64,000 nt of DNA from Lachnospiraceae bacterium (GTDB taxonomy: Bacteria; Bacillota; Clostridia; Lachnospirales; Lachnospiraceae): the NCBI GenBank assembly GCA_021203305.1, contig JAJQBK010000029.1:1-64000 (forward strand). Reading direction: 5' to 3'. A program made the translations under genes and the position numbers. Below, in pieces: positions 34,968-44,011 of this stretch (positions within the stretch are counted from its first letter, which is position 1; each line of letters starts with the position of its first letter). The notes beneath the pieces are model-generated. The model worked only from the letters and a program-made list of their open reading frames with translations. It did not search any database and was not told where the DNA came from.

Positions 34968-36071
34968 TTATTCTCTTTCTGTTTTCCCAGTCCCGCTGTC
35001 CGCAGCTTCATCTGCCGCAGCCATTCTCCCCTTTTCCTTCAGTTGTCTTCGTCTCAGCTGTCCGCAGGCCCCGTCGATGTCGCGGCCCATTTCTCTTCTG
35101 ATTGTAGCATTTATCCCGTTTTGGTCAAGCAAATTTTGAAAAGTTTTTACTCTGAGAGGTTCTGAGCCCTGATAATCCCGCTCCTCGACAGGATTGACAG
35201 GGATCAGATTCACATGGCAGGCCCCGCAGCCGCTGCCCTTCAGCAGCCGGACCAGCCGGACGGCCTCCTCCTTATTGTCATTAACGCCTCTGACCAGCGA
35301 ATACTCAAAAGTCAGCCGCCTGCCGGTTTTTTCATAATAATACCCGCAGGCGTCCAGCACCTCCCGCAGGGAATAGCGGTAAGCCACAGGCATCAGGCTC
35401 CTTCTCTTCTCATCCGTGGGCGCGTGCAGGGAGAGGGCCAGGGTAACCTGCAGTCCCTCATCGGCAAAGTGTCTGATCTGAGGCGCCAGGCCGCAGGTGG
35501 AGAGGGTAATATTTCGCTGGCTGATATGCAGCCCCCGTTCATCGGAAAGCATGCGGATAAATCTGACGACGTTGTCATAATTGTCCAGAGGCTCTCCGGA
35601 ACCCATGATCACCACGTTGCTGACCCGCTCCCCGGTCTGTCTGATGACAGCGTAAATCTGATCCAGCATTTCCCCCGCCAGAAGGTTTCTCACAAGGCCG
35701 TCCAGGGTGGAGGCACAGAATCTGCAGCCCATACGGCAGCCCACCTGGGAGGAGACACAGACGCTGTCGCCGTGATGATATTTCAGCCACACGCTCTCAA
35801 TGCAGTTGCCGTCCGCCAAAGAAAAGAGGTATTTTCGGGTGCCGTCGATTTTGGATTCCTGCATCAGCTCCTGGCGCAGGCTGGTGAATTCAAAGCTGTC
35901 ACGCAGGAGGGTCTTCAGGCTTTTGGGGATGTTTGGCATGTCGTCATAGGAGGCGGCGAGCTTCTGGTGCATCCATCCATAGAGCTGTCTGGCTCTGTAG
36001 GGGGGCTGGCCGAGAGCGGTCATGGCGTCGGTCAGCTCATCCAAAGTTAAACTTTTAATATCCTGTTTCAT
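34968..36071 (-). CDS. rlmN: Dual-specificity 23S rRNA / tRNA adenine-C2 methyltransferase RlmN
   Basis: This radical SAM enzyme methylates A2503 of 23S rRNA and A37 of some tRNAs. The 367-residue protein has the cluster motif CRMGCRFCAST, the upstream SSQVG, VIMGSGEPLDNYDN, and the resolving cysteine region DIDGACGQLRR. The C-terminal 25 residues (from KEKGRMAAADEAADSG) are an uncommon hydrophilic tail. The start overlaps the rsmB stop as ATGA. Confidence 0.97.
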   Translation of the reverse strand: MKQDIKSLTLDELTDAMTALGQPPYRARQLYGWMHQKLAASYDDMPNIPKSLKTLLRDSFEFTSLRQELMQESKIDGTRKYLFSLADGNCIESVWLKYHHGDSVCVSSQVGCRMGCRFCASTLDGLVRNLLAGEMLDQIYAVIRQTGERVSNVVIMGSGEPLDNYDNVVRFIRMLSDERGLHISQRNITLSTCGLAPQIRHFADEGLQVTLALSLHAPTDEKRRSLMPVAYRYSLREVLDACGYYYEKTGRRLTFEYSLVRGVNDNKEEAVRLVRLLKGSGCGACHVNLIPVNPVEERDYQGSEPLRVKTFQNLLDQNGINATIRREMGRDIDGACGQLRRRQLKEKGRMAAADEAADSGTGKTERE

Positions 36072-37447
36072 ATGTTATTGTTTCCGGCATTTTTCCGAAA
36101 TCTGCTGATGAAGAAGCCGTCGCAGTCGTCACGTCCGGGGAGCAGCTGAATATATCCGTTTCTTGCGGATTCCCGGTGCAACTGTTGGGGGAGATATTCT
36201 TCGATACTCTCCGGGGTCATGCCCAGCTCTTCTATAATGTAATTACGGTTGTCCTCATTTTCCAGAGGGTCGATGGTGCAGGTGCTGTAAATCAGCGTGC
36301 CGCCGGGCTTTACATAGCGGCTGACAATGGCAAGGATCTGACGCTGAAGCTGCTGCAGCTCCAGAAGGCTTTCCGGGGTGACGTGATAGCGGATATCCTG
36401 TTTTTTGCCCAGAATTCCCAGGCCGGAGCAGGGAAGGTCCGCCAGCACCACGTCCGCTTTTTCCTCCATGCTTTCATCGTAAACCAGGGCGTCCCACAGC
36501 TGCACCTGAAGCCAGTCAATCTGAAGTCGGCCGGCGTTCTCTTCCACCGCGGAGAGCTTGATGTCGGATACATCCCGGGCCAGCACTCTGCCCTCCGGAC
36601 CGGTTCTGTCGGCGGCCAAGCAGGCCTTGCCGCCGGGCGCCGCACACACGTCCAGCACAAAATCCCCGGGCCGGATGTCCGCCGCCTCCACGCAGAGCAT
36701 GCTGCTGACGTCCTGCACCGCGAAAAGTCCCTGAGAATAGCCGGGCAGGCGGTGTACGCCCTCCAGGCGGGTCAGACGGCAGGCGTAAGGCAGGTAAGGA
36801 TGAGGGCTGATTTCCACACCCTGGGCCGCTATCTGTGAAAGCAGCTCTCCCCGCTCCTTTTCGCTCATAAATTCCCTGAGCCGGATGGTCACGGGCTGGG
36901 GCTTTTCAAAGGCGTCCAGCATTCCTTCGGTCAGCTGATCCCCCAGCTCCCGTCTCCATTTTTCCACAAGCCAGGCGGGAATGGAGTGGGTGACGGACCA
37001 ATATTGGGTCAGGTCTTCCTTTGACGGCTCCGGGAGCGTCCCCTGCTCCTTCGCGGCGGCCGCGCTCCGCAGCACTCCGTTCACAAAGCCCTTTAAATTC
37101 ACAAAATTCCGCCTGCCCGCCAGATTGACCGCCTCATGGATCGCCGCCCGGTCAGGCACCTGTTCCATAAACAGAATCTGGTAAAGGCCGCTTCTGAGGA
37201 TCGCCCGGATCAGCGGCTTCATTTTCTTCACAGGCGTGTTGGAATATTGATTTAAAATAAAATCCAGATAAATCTGCTTCTCCAGACAGCCCTCCGTCAG
37301 GCGCTTTAAAAACGCCTTGTCCCGCCGGTCCAGATAATCATATTTATTCAAAGTTCCTCTGACCAGGTCACTGGAAAAGCCTTCGTCCTTTTCCACCGCC
37401 ATCAGAAGCTCCGCCGCCAGCTCCCTGGTATTCACCGTGTTTGCCAT
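36068..37447 (-). CDS. rsmB: 16S rRNA cytosine-C5 methyltransferase RsmB
   Basis: RsmB makes m5C967 in 16S rRNA. The 459-residue protein joins an N-terminal NusB-like RNA-binding domain (TRELAAELLMAVEKDEGF) to a methyltransferase domain. The latter has the SAM site DVCAAPGGKACLAA, the two catalytic cysteines in DLPCSGLGILGKK and IYSTCTIDPLENEDN, and a C-terminal DGFFISRFRK. AAAGGAAAG precedes the start. It is coupled to rlmN, and upstream lie decayed membrane genes where the conserved operon normally continues to fmt. Confidence 0.97.
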   Translation of the reverse strand: MANTVNTRELAAELLMAVEKDEGFSSDLVRGTLNKYDYLDRRDKAFLKRLTEGCLEKQIYLDFILNQYSNTPVKKMKPLIRAILRSGLYQILFMEQVPDRAAIHEAVNLAGRRNFVNLKGFVNGVLRSAAAAKEQGTLPEPSKEDLTQYWSVTHSIPAWLVEKWRRELGDQLTEGMLDAFEKPQPVTIRLREFMSEKERGELLSQIAAQGVEISPHPYLPYACRLTRLEGVHRLPGYSQGLFAVQDVSSMLCVEAADIRPGDFVLDVCAAPGGKACLAADRTGPEGRVLARDVSDIKLSAVEENAGRLQIDWLQVQLWDALVYDESMEEKADVVLADLPCSGLGILGKKQDIRYHVTPESLLELQQLQRQILAIVSRYVKPGGTLIYSTCTIDPLENEDNRNYIIEELGMTPESIEEYLPQQLHRESARNGYIQLLPGRDDCDGFFISRFRKNAGNNNI

Positions 37448-37483
37448 TTTTCTTTCCTTTTATTTCAGACCCTGTCCGGAGCT

Positions 37484-39076
37484 TTACTCCCCTGTGCTGC
37501 GGGTCACAGAACTTTTGCCATACCAGGCCGCCATCGATGTATTTTTCCAGTTCTCAGGGTCTTCCACAATATCGTCAAAGCACAGGACATAAGGAGTGTA
37601 GGAAAAAGGCTCCAGAACCGCGTCCTGAACAGATGTGTCCTGCAATATCGCCAGTCTTAGCTGCCAATCCTCATAATACTGCGCCGCGCCTCCGTTTTGC
37701 AGATCCTGGGCGGCGCTGACAGTTATCAATGTGGAAGGATAAACATATCCATACATCAGTGAAAAAATCAGGACCAGGATACCGGATATCCACCCGGACA
37801 GCAGATAGCTGGTCTTCATGGGAAGGGACTCATCCCCTGTCTTCTCTCTCTTTCGCCTGGCAAGCCATCCCAGCCAGTAAAGCTCATTTCCGTAAATCAG
37901 GATAAAATAAGTCCAGCAGTATATATTCAAAACTCTTCCGGCTCCCGCAATGCCAAGGGTATAGAAATTGGGGGCGTACTGAGCCGCAAAAAGCCCGAAG
38001 GAAAACAGTGTTACAAGAAGAGGCCAGGGATAACGGTATTTCCTTTCCTGCACAATGTGAAGGAAAACAGGCGCCAGCATCACTCCCAGAACGACACAGG
38101 AAAATGATGATTTGTCCTGCAGATACACAGCCGCTTCCCGCAGGGAAAGAATAACCGCTTCCGTCACAGAGCTCACCGCTTCCCCCGAGGAATCCAGCCT
38201 CGTCATATTGCCCGGCGCCATCACATTTAAAAGGAAGCAGACCATATAGATGATAAAATCCGCCGTGACAAACCACCTGCACGAACGCTTTCGATACCAG
38301 TACCACACCGCCGCCAGAGCCAGAATCAGAGCCATGGAAATTCCCGTCACATAGGAGCCGCCCGCCACCAGCACGGACAACAGCACAGCCTGCGCGGCCA
38401 GCAGAATCCCCTTCCACCTTTTTTGAGACGGAAAATATAACCAAACCAGGATCGCGCACAAAAGAATTGCCGCGTTATAGCAGCCTGTATAGCAGATCGC
38501 GGAGGTAAACTAGAAAAAGGCCTCCACCGGCACATCCGTCAAAAGCACCTGCAGACAGATCACTCCCAGGGACGCGGTCAGGCTTCGCAGGATATCCGCA
38601 CCCAGCAGCTTTCGTAAAATCACCGTAAACAGGATAAGCTCCGCCAGCACAAAGCCGCCCAATCCCAGGTAAGTGCCCACGTAATAGGCATCCTCGGCAA
38701 AAATTCCGATCAGCGTGATGGAAAGCCAGCCGGAGGCATAGACTCCCTGCCAGGTTTGCCAGAGCTTCGCCACATATCCCGCCGCGGTTGCCGCGACCTG
38801 TGCCACGGAATGCGTTTCTCTCCAGACCCTGGCCGCCTCACTGCCATGCCAGAGATCATCCGCGCTCAGGAAATTATAATGGCTTATGACAAACAGCGGT
38901 ACCACAACCACAAGCAGCGCCAGTACCGTCATCCCGAAAATCAGAGGAAGCTGATACTTTTCCTGCCTCAGTCTTAAGGCTCTGCTGTTTTCACCGCTCT
39001 CTCGAATTCCCGTGGAAATTCTCTCATCAGGATTTTCCCCCATATCATCAGCCGCGTACTCTCTTTCTCTGCGCAT
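37484..39076 (-). pseudogene. Polytopic membrane protein (probably DUF6056 family), copy B, interrupted by an in-frame TAG
   Basis: The frame runs from 39076 to 37484 with a single TAG at 38510-38512. Before it are a hydrophilic start, a first membrane helix and the family-like FLSADDLWHG. After it come FTSAICYTGCYNAAILL and many membrane helices, an NIYCWTYFILIYGNELYW motif and a soluble tail. The sequence on each side of the stop continues the same helix, so a point mutation is the simplest reading; Trp (TGG) is what I expect at this position. Relatives are glycosyltransferase-like or glycan-related membrane proteins of unknown activity. The gene lies between fmt and rsmB, inside an otherwise conserved operon. 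A start is unclear because the frame is open upstream into copy A. Confidence 0.65.
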
Positions 39077-39976
39077 ATACCATCCGACCCAGTACGCCTC
39101 ATTCCCGTACAGTCACAGATAAAAGGCCCAGCTGTAAATGTTTGAAAGATTGGCACCCCCCCCCAAAAGCCCCAGTGTATACATGCTTGGAGAATAAAAC
39201 GTCACATACAGGCAAAAAGAGGAAACTGATACCAGTGCCGGAAGAGGATAATTTCCACCATTTTTCCTGGCTGCCTTCACAAGCAGCGGCAGCAAAAGCA
39301 GGGCGCCAACAGCACAGGCGGCATTCAGGCACCGGAACGCATAGGGAACAGCAGTAATAACAGAATATCTCACGGTTCTCGTCAGTGAGGTGCTTTCTCC
39401 CAATGCTTCCAGTGTTTCCATTATTGGCGCAAGCTCCGCCTGGGTCGCCGGTGAAAAAATATTGATCAGGAAGGCCAAAAAATAAAGCGCAGCACCTACG
39501 GCAATCAGAGTGCGCCCATGCGCCCCGCGAGCCTGATACCACACAGCGGCAATGATGTAAACAAAGAGCATGGGCACAGTCATGACCAGGGCTCCGCCAG
39601 CAGTTAATACCGAGAAAATCAAAAGCAGTGCTGCCAGCAGATATTTCAGAAAGCCCTCAAATTCCGCTCCATATGATAAAATCAGCAATGCCGCCAAAAA
39701 TACGGCTGTGCTAAAGGAAAAGGTATATACTCCATAAAGAGCGATGTCCAGAAAAGCATCTTCGAAATCCGGCGTCAGAAACAGCTGAAAAGCAATTATG
39801 ATGGCGGCTCCTGCCCAGGCAGCGCCCATATCTGCTTTCAGAAGTTTTCGGGAAACGACCAGAATCAAAAACAGCTCAGAGATCAGGAACCCTCCTATCG
39901 CCAGACTTATTCCGGGAAGACCGCCGTTTTCTCCGAATAATTCGACTAATAAAGCCGTAAGGCTTGTGCTGCTCAC
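39077..39976 (-). pseudogene. Copy A fragment of the same membrane-protein family, truncated at both ends and stopped by TGA
   Basis: Starting from a GTG that overlaps the fmt stop (GTGA), 287 codons of membrane helices align by eye with copy B: LFGENGGLPG...FLISELFLILVVSRKLLKAD against FAEDAYYVGT...FVLAELILFTVILRKLLGAD, and NIYSWAFYL against NIYCWTYFIL. About 100 N-terminal residues of the family are absent. A TGA (39113-39115) stands where copy B has a coding residue, and LYGNEAYWVGWYM continues in frame after it, straight into copy B. A nine-G run on the coding strand (39156-39164) lies in LLGGGANLSN. The arrangement suggests deletion between two tandem paralogues. Confidence 0.6.
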
Positions 39977-41064
39977 TCCAATCTCCCCCCCATCTGTACC
40001 ATTTTTCCATAGCCCAACAGAAAATCTCTCACACTCATCCGCTTCTTTCCCGCGGGCTGCACCTCCAAAAGCCTGAAAGCCCCGCTGCCGCAGGCCACTG
40101 TAAAGCTCTCGCTGTCCCGGGCGATGATGGTGCCGGGGGCGGCCTCCATGTCTGTTCCGGAAGTTTCCGGCGTATCAGGCGTATCTCCTGCCCCTTCCCT
40201 GAGCATATGCGTTCCCTGGGAGGAGGTATCCGGCATCTTTGGCGTATCTCCTGCCTGCTCCCAGCGCGCATGCGTCTCCCCAAAAGAGGCATCCGGCATT
40301 TCCGGCACATCCGGCAGCGCCTGGGCCTTCCAGATTTTCAGCTGCTTATCCCCCAGGAACGCGTAAGCGCCAGGCCAGGAATTTAAGCCCCGTACCAGCC
40401 GCTCCAGCTCCGGAGCCGGTTTTGAGAAATCCAGATGTCCCATTTCCTTATTCAGCTTTCCGGCGTAGGTGGCCTTCTCTTCCTCCTGTGGCACAGGGGT
40501 CAGCTCCCCCTTTTCCAGAAGCTCCAGTGCCTCCACAAGAGCCTGTCCGCCAAGCTCCGTCAGGGCGTCAAACAGGCTGTCGCCGGTCTCGTCCTCTTTC
40601 AGCCGGTATTTCCTGGTATACAAAATATCGCCGGTGTCCACCCCCGCGTTCATCTGCTGGATGGTGACGCCGCTGTACTCATCGCCGTTGATCACCGCCC
40701 ACTGGATGGGCGCGGCTCCCCGGTATCTTGGCAGCAGGGAGGCATGGACATTGATGCAGCCGTATTCAGGCATATCCAGAATTTCCTGAGATAAAATCTG
40801 CCCGAAGGCGGCTACCACAAATATATCCGCCGTCAGACCCTTCAGCTCCTCCACAGCCTCCCTCGCCCGGATCTTCTCCGGCTGGAAGACCGGCAGACCG
40901 TAACGAAGCGCCAGAGTTTTTACCGCGGACATCTGCACCTCCCTGCCCCTGCCCCTGGGGCGGTCCGGCTGGGTATAAACTGCCGTCACCTCATGGCCGG
41001 CGTCCAGAAGCTTTTGCAGACAGTGCGCAGCGAAATCCGGCGTTCCCATGAAAACGATCCTCAT
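39973..41064 (-). CDS. fmt: Methionyl-tRNA formyltransferase
   Basis: This enzyme formylates initiator Met-tRNA. The 363-residue protein is about 50 residues longer than usual. The N-terminal catalytic domain is complete (VFMGTPDFAAHCL, INVHASLLPRYRGAAPIQ, MNAGVDTGDILY), as is the C-terminal LLEVQPAGKKRM. Between KIWKAQALPD and GTIIARDSESF sits a Pro/Asp/Thr-rich insert built of 21-residue repeats, which appears to be a recent expansion in a loop of the C-terminal tRNA-binding domain. The gene follows def by 3 bp and overlaps the decayed membrane gene at its 3' end. Confidence 0.95.
   Translation of the reverse strand: MRIVFMGTPDFAAHCLQKLLDAGHEVTAVYTQPDRPRGRGREVQMSAVKTLALRYGLPVFQPEKIRAREAVEELKGLTADIFVVAAFGQILSQEILDMPEYGCINVHASLLPRYRGAAPIQWAVINGDEYSGVTIQQMNAGVDTGDILYTRKYRLKEDETGDSLFDALTELGGQALVEALELLEKGELTPVPQEEEKATYAGKLNKEMGHLDFSKPAPELERLVRGLNSWPGAYAFLGDKQLKIWKAQALPDVPEMPDASFGETHARWEQAGDTPKMPDTSSQGTHMLREGAGDTPDTPETSGTDMEAAPGTIIARDSESFTVACGSGAFRLLEVQPAGKKRMSVRDFLLGYGKMVQMGGRLE
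40163..40308 (-). repeat. 63-bp in-frame minisatellite inside fmt
   Basis: Units begin at 40163, 40226 and 40289 (period 63 bp, 21 codons), the last partial. Each holds a (T/C)CCGGC.T core followed in the first two by GGCGTATCTCCTGCC. The codons read roughly AGDTPxxPxTS units. Confidence 0.75.
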
Positions 41065-41067
41065 TGA

Positions 41068-41550
41068 TTATTCTTCCTCTTCTTCCTCATCGGGTACATC
41101 CTGGAGCGGGCCCTCCGCCTTTTCCACGTAAAGATGGCCGTCCAGGTGGTCCACCTCATGGCAGATCGCTCTTGCCAGCAGCTCCTCCGCCTCCAGCTCA
41201 AACCATTCCATCTCTTTATTCTGCGCCCTTACCTTCACATGATTGGGCCGGGTCACCACACCGGTCTTTCCCGGCACGGAAAGACAGCCCTCATTGCCGG
41301 TCTGCTCCCCGGACGTCTCCAGAAGCACCGGATTGATAAGGAGCAGAGGATCCTCCCCGGTCACATCAATGACCACGATCCTCTTTAAAACGCCCACCTG
41401 GGGAGCCGCCAGGCCCACGCCGTCCGCCTCGTACATGGTATCAAACATGTCATCGATGAGCATTCTGTTGCGCAGGGTCATGGAGGACACCTCCTTGGAA
41501 ATTTTATACAGGACCGGATCCCCGATCTCTCTGATTTTGCGAATTGCCAT
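41068..41550 (-). CDS. def: Peptide deformylase
   Basis: This enzyme removes the N-formyl group from new proteins. The 160-residue frame from 41550 (AAAGGAG upstream) has all three metal-site motifs: GVGLAAPQVG, EGCLSVPGK with the metal Cys, and ICHEVDHLDG with the HExxH-like pair (HEVDH). It ends in a poly-glutamate tail. A 23-codon upstream extension has no ribosome site. def-fmt adjacency is the bacterial norm and couples formylation with deformylation. Confidence 0.97.
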   Translation of the reverse strand: MAIRKIREIGDPVLYKISKEVSSMTLRNRMLIDDMFDTMYEADGVGLAAPQVGVLKRIVVIDVTGEDPLLLINPVLLETSGEQTGNEGCLSVPGKTGVVTRPNHVKVRAQNKEMEWFELEAEELLARAICHEVDHLDGHLYVEKAEGPLQDVPDEEEEEE

Positions 41551-41637
41551 AAAATTTTCTCTCCTTTCGCAGCCCTTTCCAGACATACTACGCCTGACGG
41601 GTCTGCCTATATCTTTCAAACCGGCCGCGAATCGTAA

Positions 41638-43863
41638 CTATAAAAAGTCAAACTGAATGTATTCTTTATCCTTTGTGGGCCAGCTCTGCTCTCTGTACAG
41701 CTCCATTCCGTTTTTCAGCTGAAGCAGTGTCTCCCTCTCCCGGGCTTTCGCGTAAATCACGTGATGATAGACGTCCTTCAGCTTATAAACACCCGCTTCC
41801 CCCGGTCCCATGATCTGTGCCGGAAGGCCTCCCTGAACCGCCGCGGCCGCCTGTTTTGTCAGGCATTGTGCAAGCTTCCCGGTCTGAGCCTCCTCTTTTC
41901 CGTAAATATGCACCGCCATCATAAAGCCCGCGGGAGGATAATGAAGAAGGGTCCGGTAAGCCATTTCCCGCTCATAAAAGCCCTGATAGTCCTGGGCCGC
42001 CGCCATCTGAATGCTGTAATGCTCCGGCTGGTAGGTCTGAATCACCACTTCCCCGGGAATGCTGCCCCGGCCCGCTCTCCCGGCCGCCTGGGTCAAAAGC
42101 TGGAAGGTGCGCTCCCCGGAGCGGAAATCCTGCTCCGATAAGCTTAAGTCCGCGGCGATGACCCCCACCAGCGTCACGTTGGGAAAATCATGGCCTTTCA
42201 CAATCATCTGGGTACCCACCAGAATGTCCGCTTCCTGCCTGCCAAAGGCGGAAAGAATGGCCCCGTGGCTGTTTTTGTGCCGGGTGGTATCACCGTCCAT
42301 GCGCAACACCCTTGCCGACGGGAAGCACTGCCGTACCCTTTCCTCCACCTGCTCCGTGCCCGCCTTAAAGCCCAGCACATGGGGAGAGCCGCATTTGGGA
42401 CAGACCTCCACCCGCGGCTGCACATAGCCGCAGTAATGGCAGTGCAGCATTCCGTCTCTGTGCAGGGACAGAGACACACTGCAATGAGGACAGAGGATCA
42501 CCTGGCCGCAGCTGCGGCAGCTGATAAAGCCGGTATAGCCTCTTCTGTTTAAAAATAACAGAACCTGCTCCTTTTTGGCAAGTCTGTCTTCTATTTTGGA
42601 TAAAAGCGCCCGGCTGAAAATACTCCGGTTGCCCTCCTTTAACTCTTTTCGCAGATCTACAATCTGCGTGGCCGGAAGGCTTCCGCCGGTCAGCCGTTCC
42701 TTTAATTCAAATAAGCGGTATTCTCCCCTCCGCGCCCCATAGTACGCTTCCATGGAGGGAGTGGCGCTGCCCAGCACCAGATCCGCCTGATGAAGCCGGG
42801 CGATCTCCCCGGCCACCTCTCTGGCGTGATACCTGGGGCTTAACTCGGACTTATAGGAGCTCTCATGCTCCTCATCGATGACGATCAGCCCCACCTTCGG
42901 AAAGGGCGTAAACAGCGCCGACCTGGGTCCCACGATCACCTGGATGTCCCCGGATACGGCCCGCCGCATCTGATCATACTTTTCCCCCTGAGAGAGGGTG
43001 GAATTCATGACGGACACCCGGTCCCCAAAGCGGGAATAAAACCGCCGCAGGGTCTGCCAGGTCAGGGAAATCTCGGGAATCAGCACAATGGCCTGCTCCC
43101 CTCGCTCTAAGGCTCGCTGCACCAGCTCTATATAAACCGCTGTCTTTCCGCTGCCGGTGATGCCGTGAATGAGATATTGGCCGGACCCGCTTTTTTCCCT
43201 GTGAGAAGTAATCTCCTCCACAATATATTTCTGGGCCGGGCTCAGTTCAAAATCCGCCTTTTCCTCCCCGGTATCCCGCACCGGGTTCCGGTACAGGGCG
43301 CTGGTCTCCACCCTGCCCGCGCCCGTCTCCTCCATCCATCTCAGGGTGGGGGCTGTGACCTTCAGGCTTTTCGTCACATACTCATAATCCAGCTGAGGCT
43401 TCTCCATCAGTGCCCGGATCAGCCTCATCCTGGCGAACTGGTGCTTTGCCTCCAGCTGTTCATAAAGTGCGGAAAGCTCTTCCATATTATACAGGGCGCG
43501 GACGGTCCTTTTCTGAACCTCCTTCACGGTCTCTCTCACTGGGAGCACCGTTTTCAGCGCCTGGATCATGGTGACGCCGTAACGGTTTTTCATAAAATCC
43601 GCCAGCTGAATCAGTCTGCCCTCGGCGGTCACTCCCTTTTCCTTCAGGGAAATAATATCCTTGATCCTCGCCTTATCATAGGAGGGCAGAGCCGTGACGC
43701 CGATGCAGTAACCGGTCAGCTCGCGATTGGCCGCGCCGAAGGGCACGGACACCATGGAGCCCACCCTGACCTGATCCTGCAGAGCGTCCGGAATGCGGTA
43801 CTGGAAGGTGCGGTCCAGCTTCTCGTGTGTAATATCCACAATAATATCCGCGTAAAGCTCCAT
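41638..43863 (-). CDS. priA: Primosomal protein N' (replication restart helicase PriA)
   Basis: PriA reloads the replisome at stalled forks. The 741 residues show an N-terminal 3'-DNA-end-binding domain (ADIIVDITHEKLDRTFQYRI), helicase motifs LIHGITGSGKTAVYIEL, VIDEEHESSYK, LVLGSATPSME and GTQMIVKGHDFPNVTLVGV, and an eight-cysteine zinc region between the lobes (CRSCGQVILCPHC; CHYCGY; CPKCGS). GGGAGG precedes the ATG at 43863. It leads the conserved priA-def-fmt series. Confidence 0.97.
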   Translation of the reverse strand: MELYADIIVDITHEKLDRTFQYRIPDALQDQVRVGSMVSVPFGAANRELTGYCIGVTALPSYDKARIKDIISLKEKGVTAEGRLIQLADFMKNRYGVTMIQALKTVLPVRETVKEVQKRTVRALYNMEELSALYEQLEAKHQFARMRLIRALMEKPQLDYEYVTKSLKVTAPTLRWMEETGAGRVETSALYRNPVRDTGEEKADFELSPAQKYIVEEITSHREKSGSGQYLIHGITGSGKTAVYIELVQRALERGEQAIVLIPEISLTWQTLRRFYSRFGDRVSVMNSTLSQGEKYDQMRRAVSGDIQVIVGPRSALFTPFPKVGLIVIDEEHESSYKSELSPRYHAREVAGEIARLHQADLVLGSATPSMEAYYGARRGEYRLFELKERLTGGSLPATQIVDLRKELKEGNRSIFSRALLSKIEDRLAKKEQVLLFLNRRGYTGFISCRSCGQVILCPHCSVSLSLHRDGMLHCHYCGYVQPRVEVCPKCGSPHVLGFKAGTEQVEERVRQCFPSARVLRMDGDTTRHKNSHGAILSAFGRQEADILVGTQMIVKGHDFPNVTLVGVIAADLSLSEQDFRSGERTFQLLTQAAGRAGRGSIPGEVVIQTYQPEHYSIQMAAAQDYQGFYEREMAYRTLLHYPPAGFMMAVHIYGKEEAQTGKLAQCLTKQAAAAVQGGLPAQIMGPGEAGVYKLKDVYHHVIYAKARERETLLQLKNGMELYREQSWPTKDKEYIQFDFL

Positions 43864-44011
43864 ACTCCTCCCTGTCAACAAATCCGAACTTTATTCAGCT
43901 CTGTCTTATGCAGCGTTTTCGAAACAGCCAGCTATTTTGCCGGACCATTTTCCCGATAGCACAGGTCAAAAATCCTCAGCGCCCCGTTTTCCATAATCAA
44001 TCCCGTCTGAA

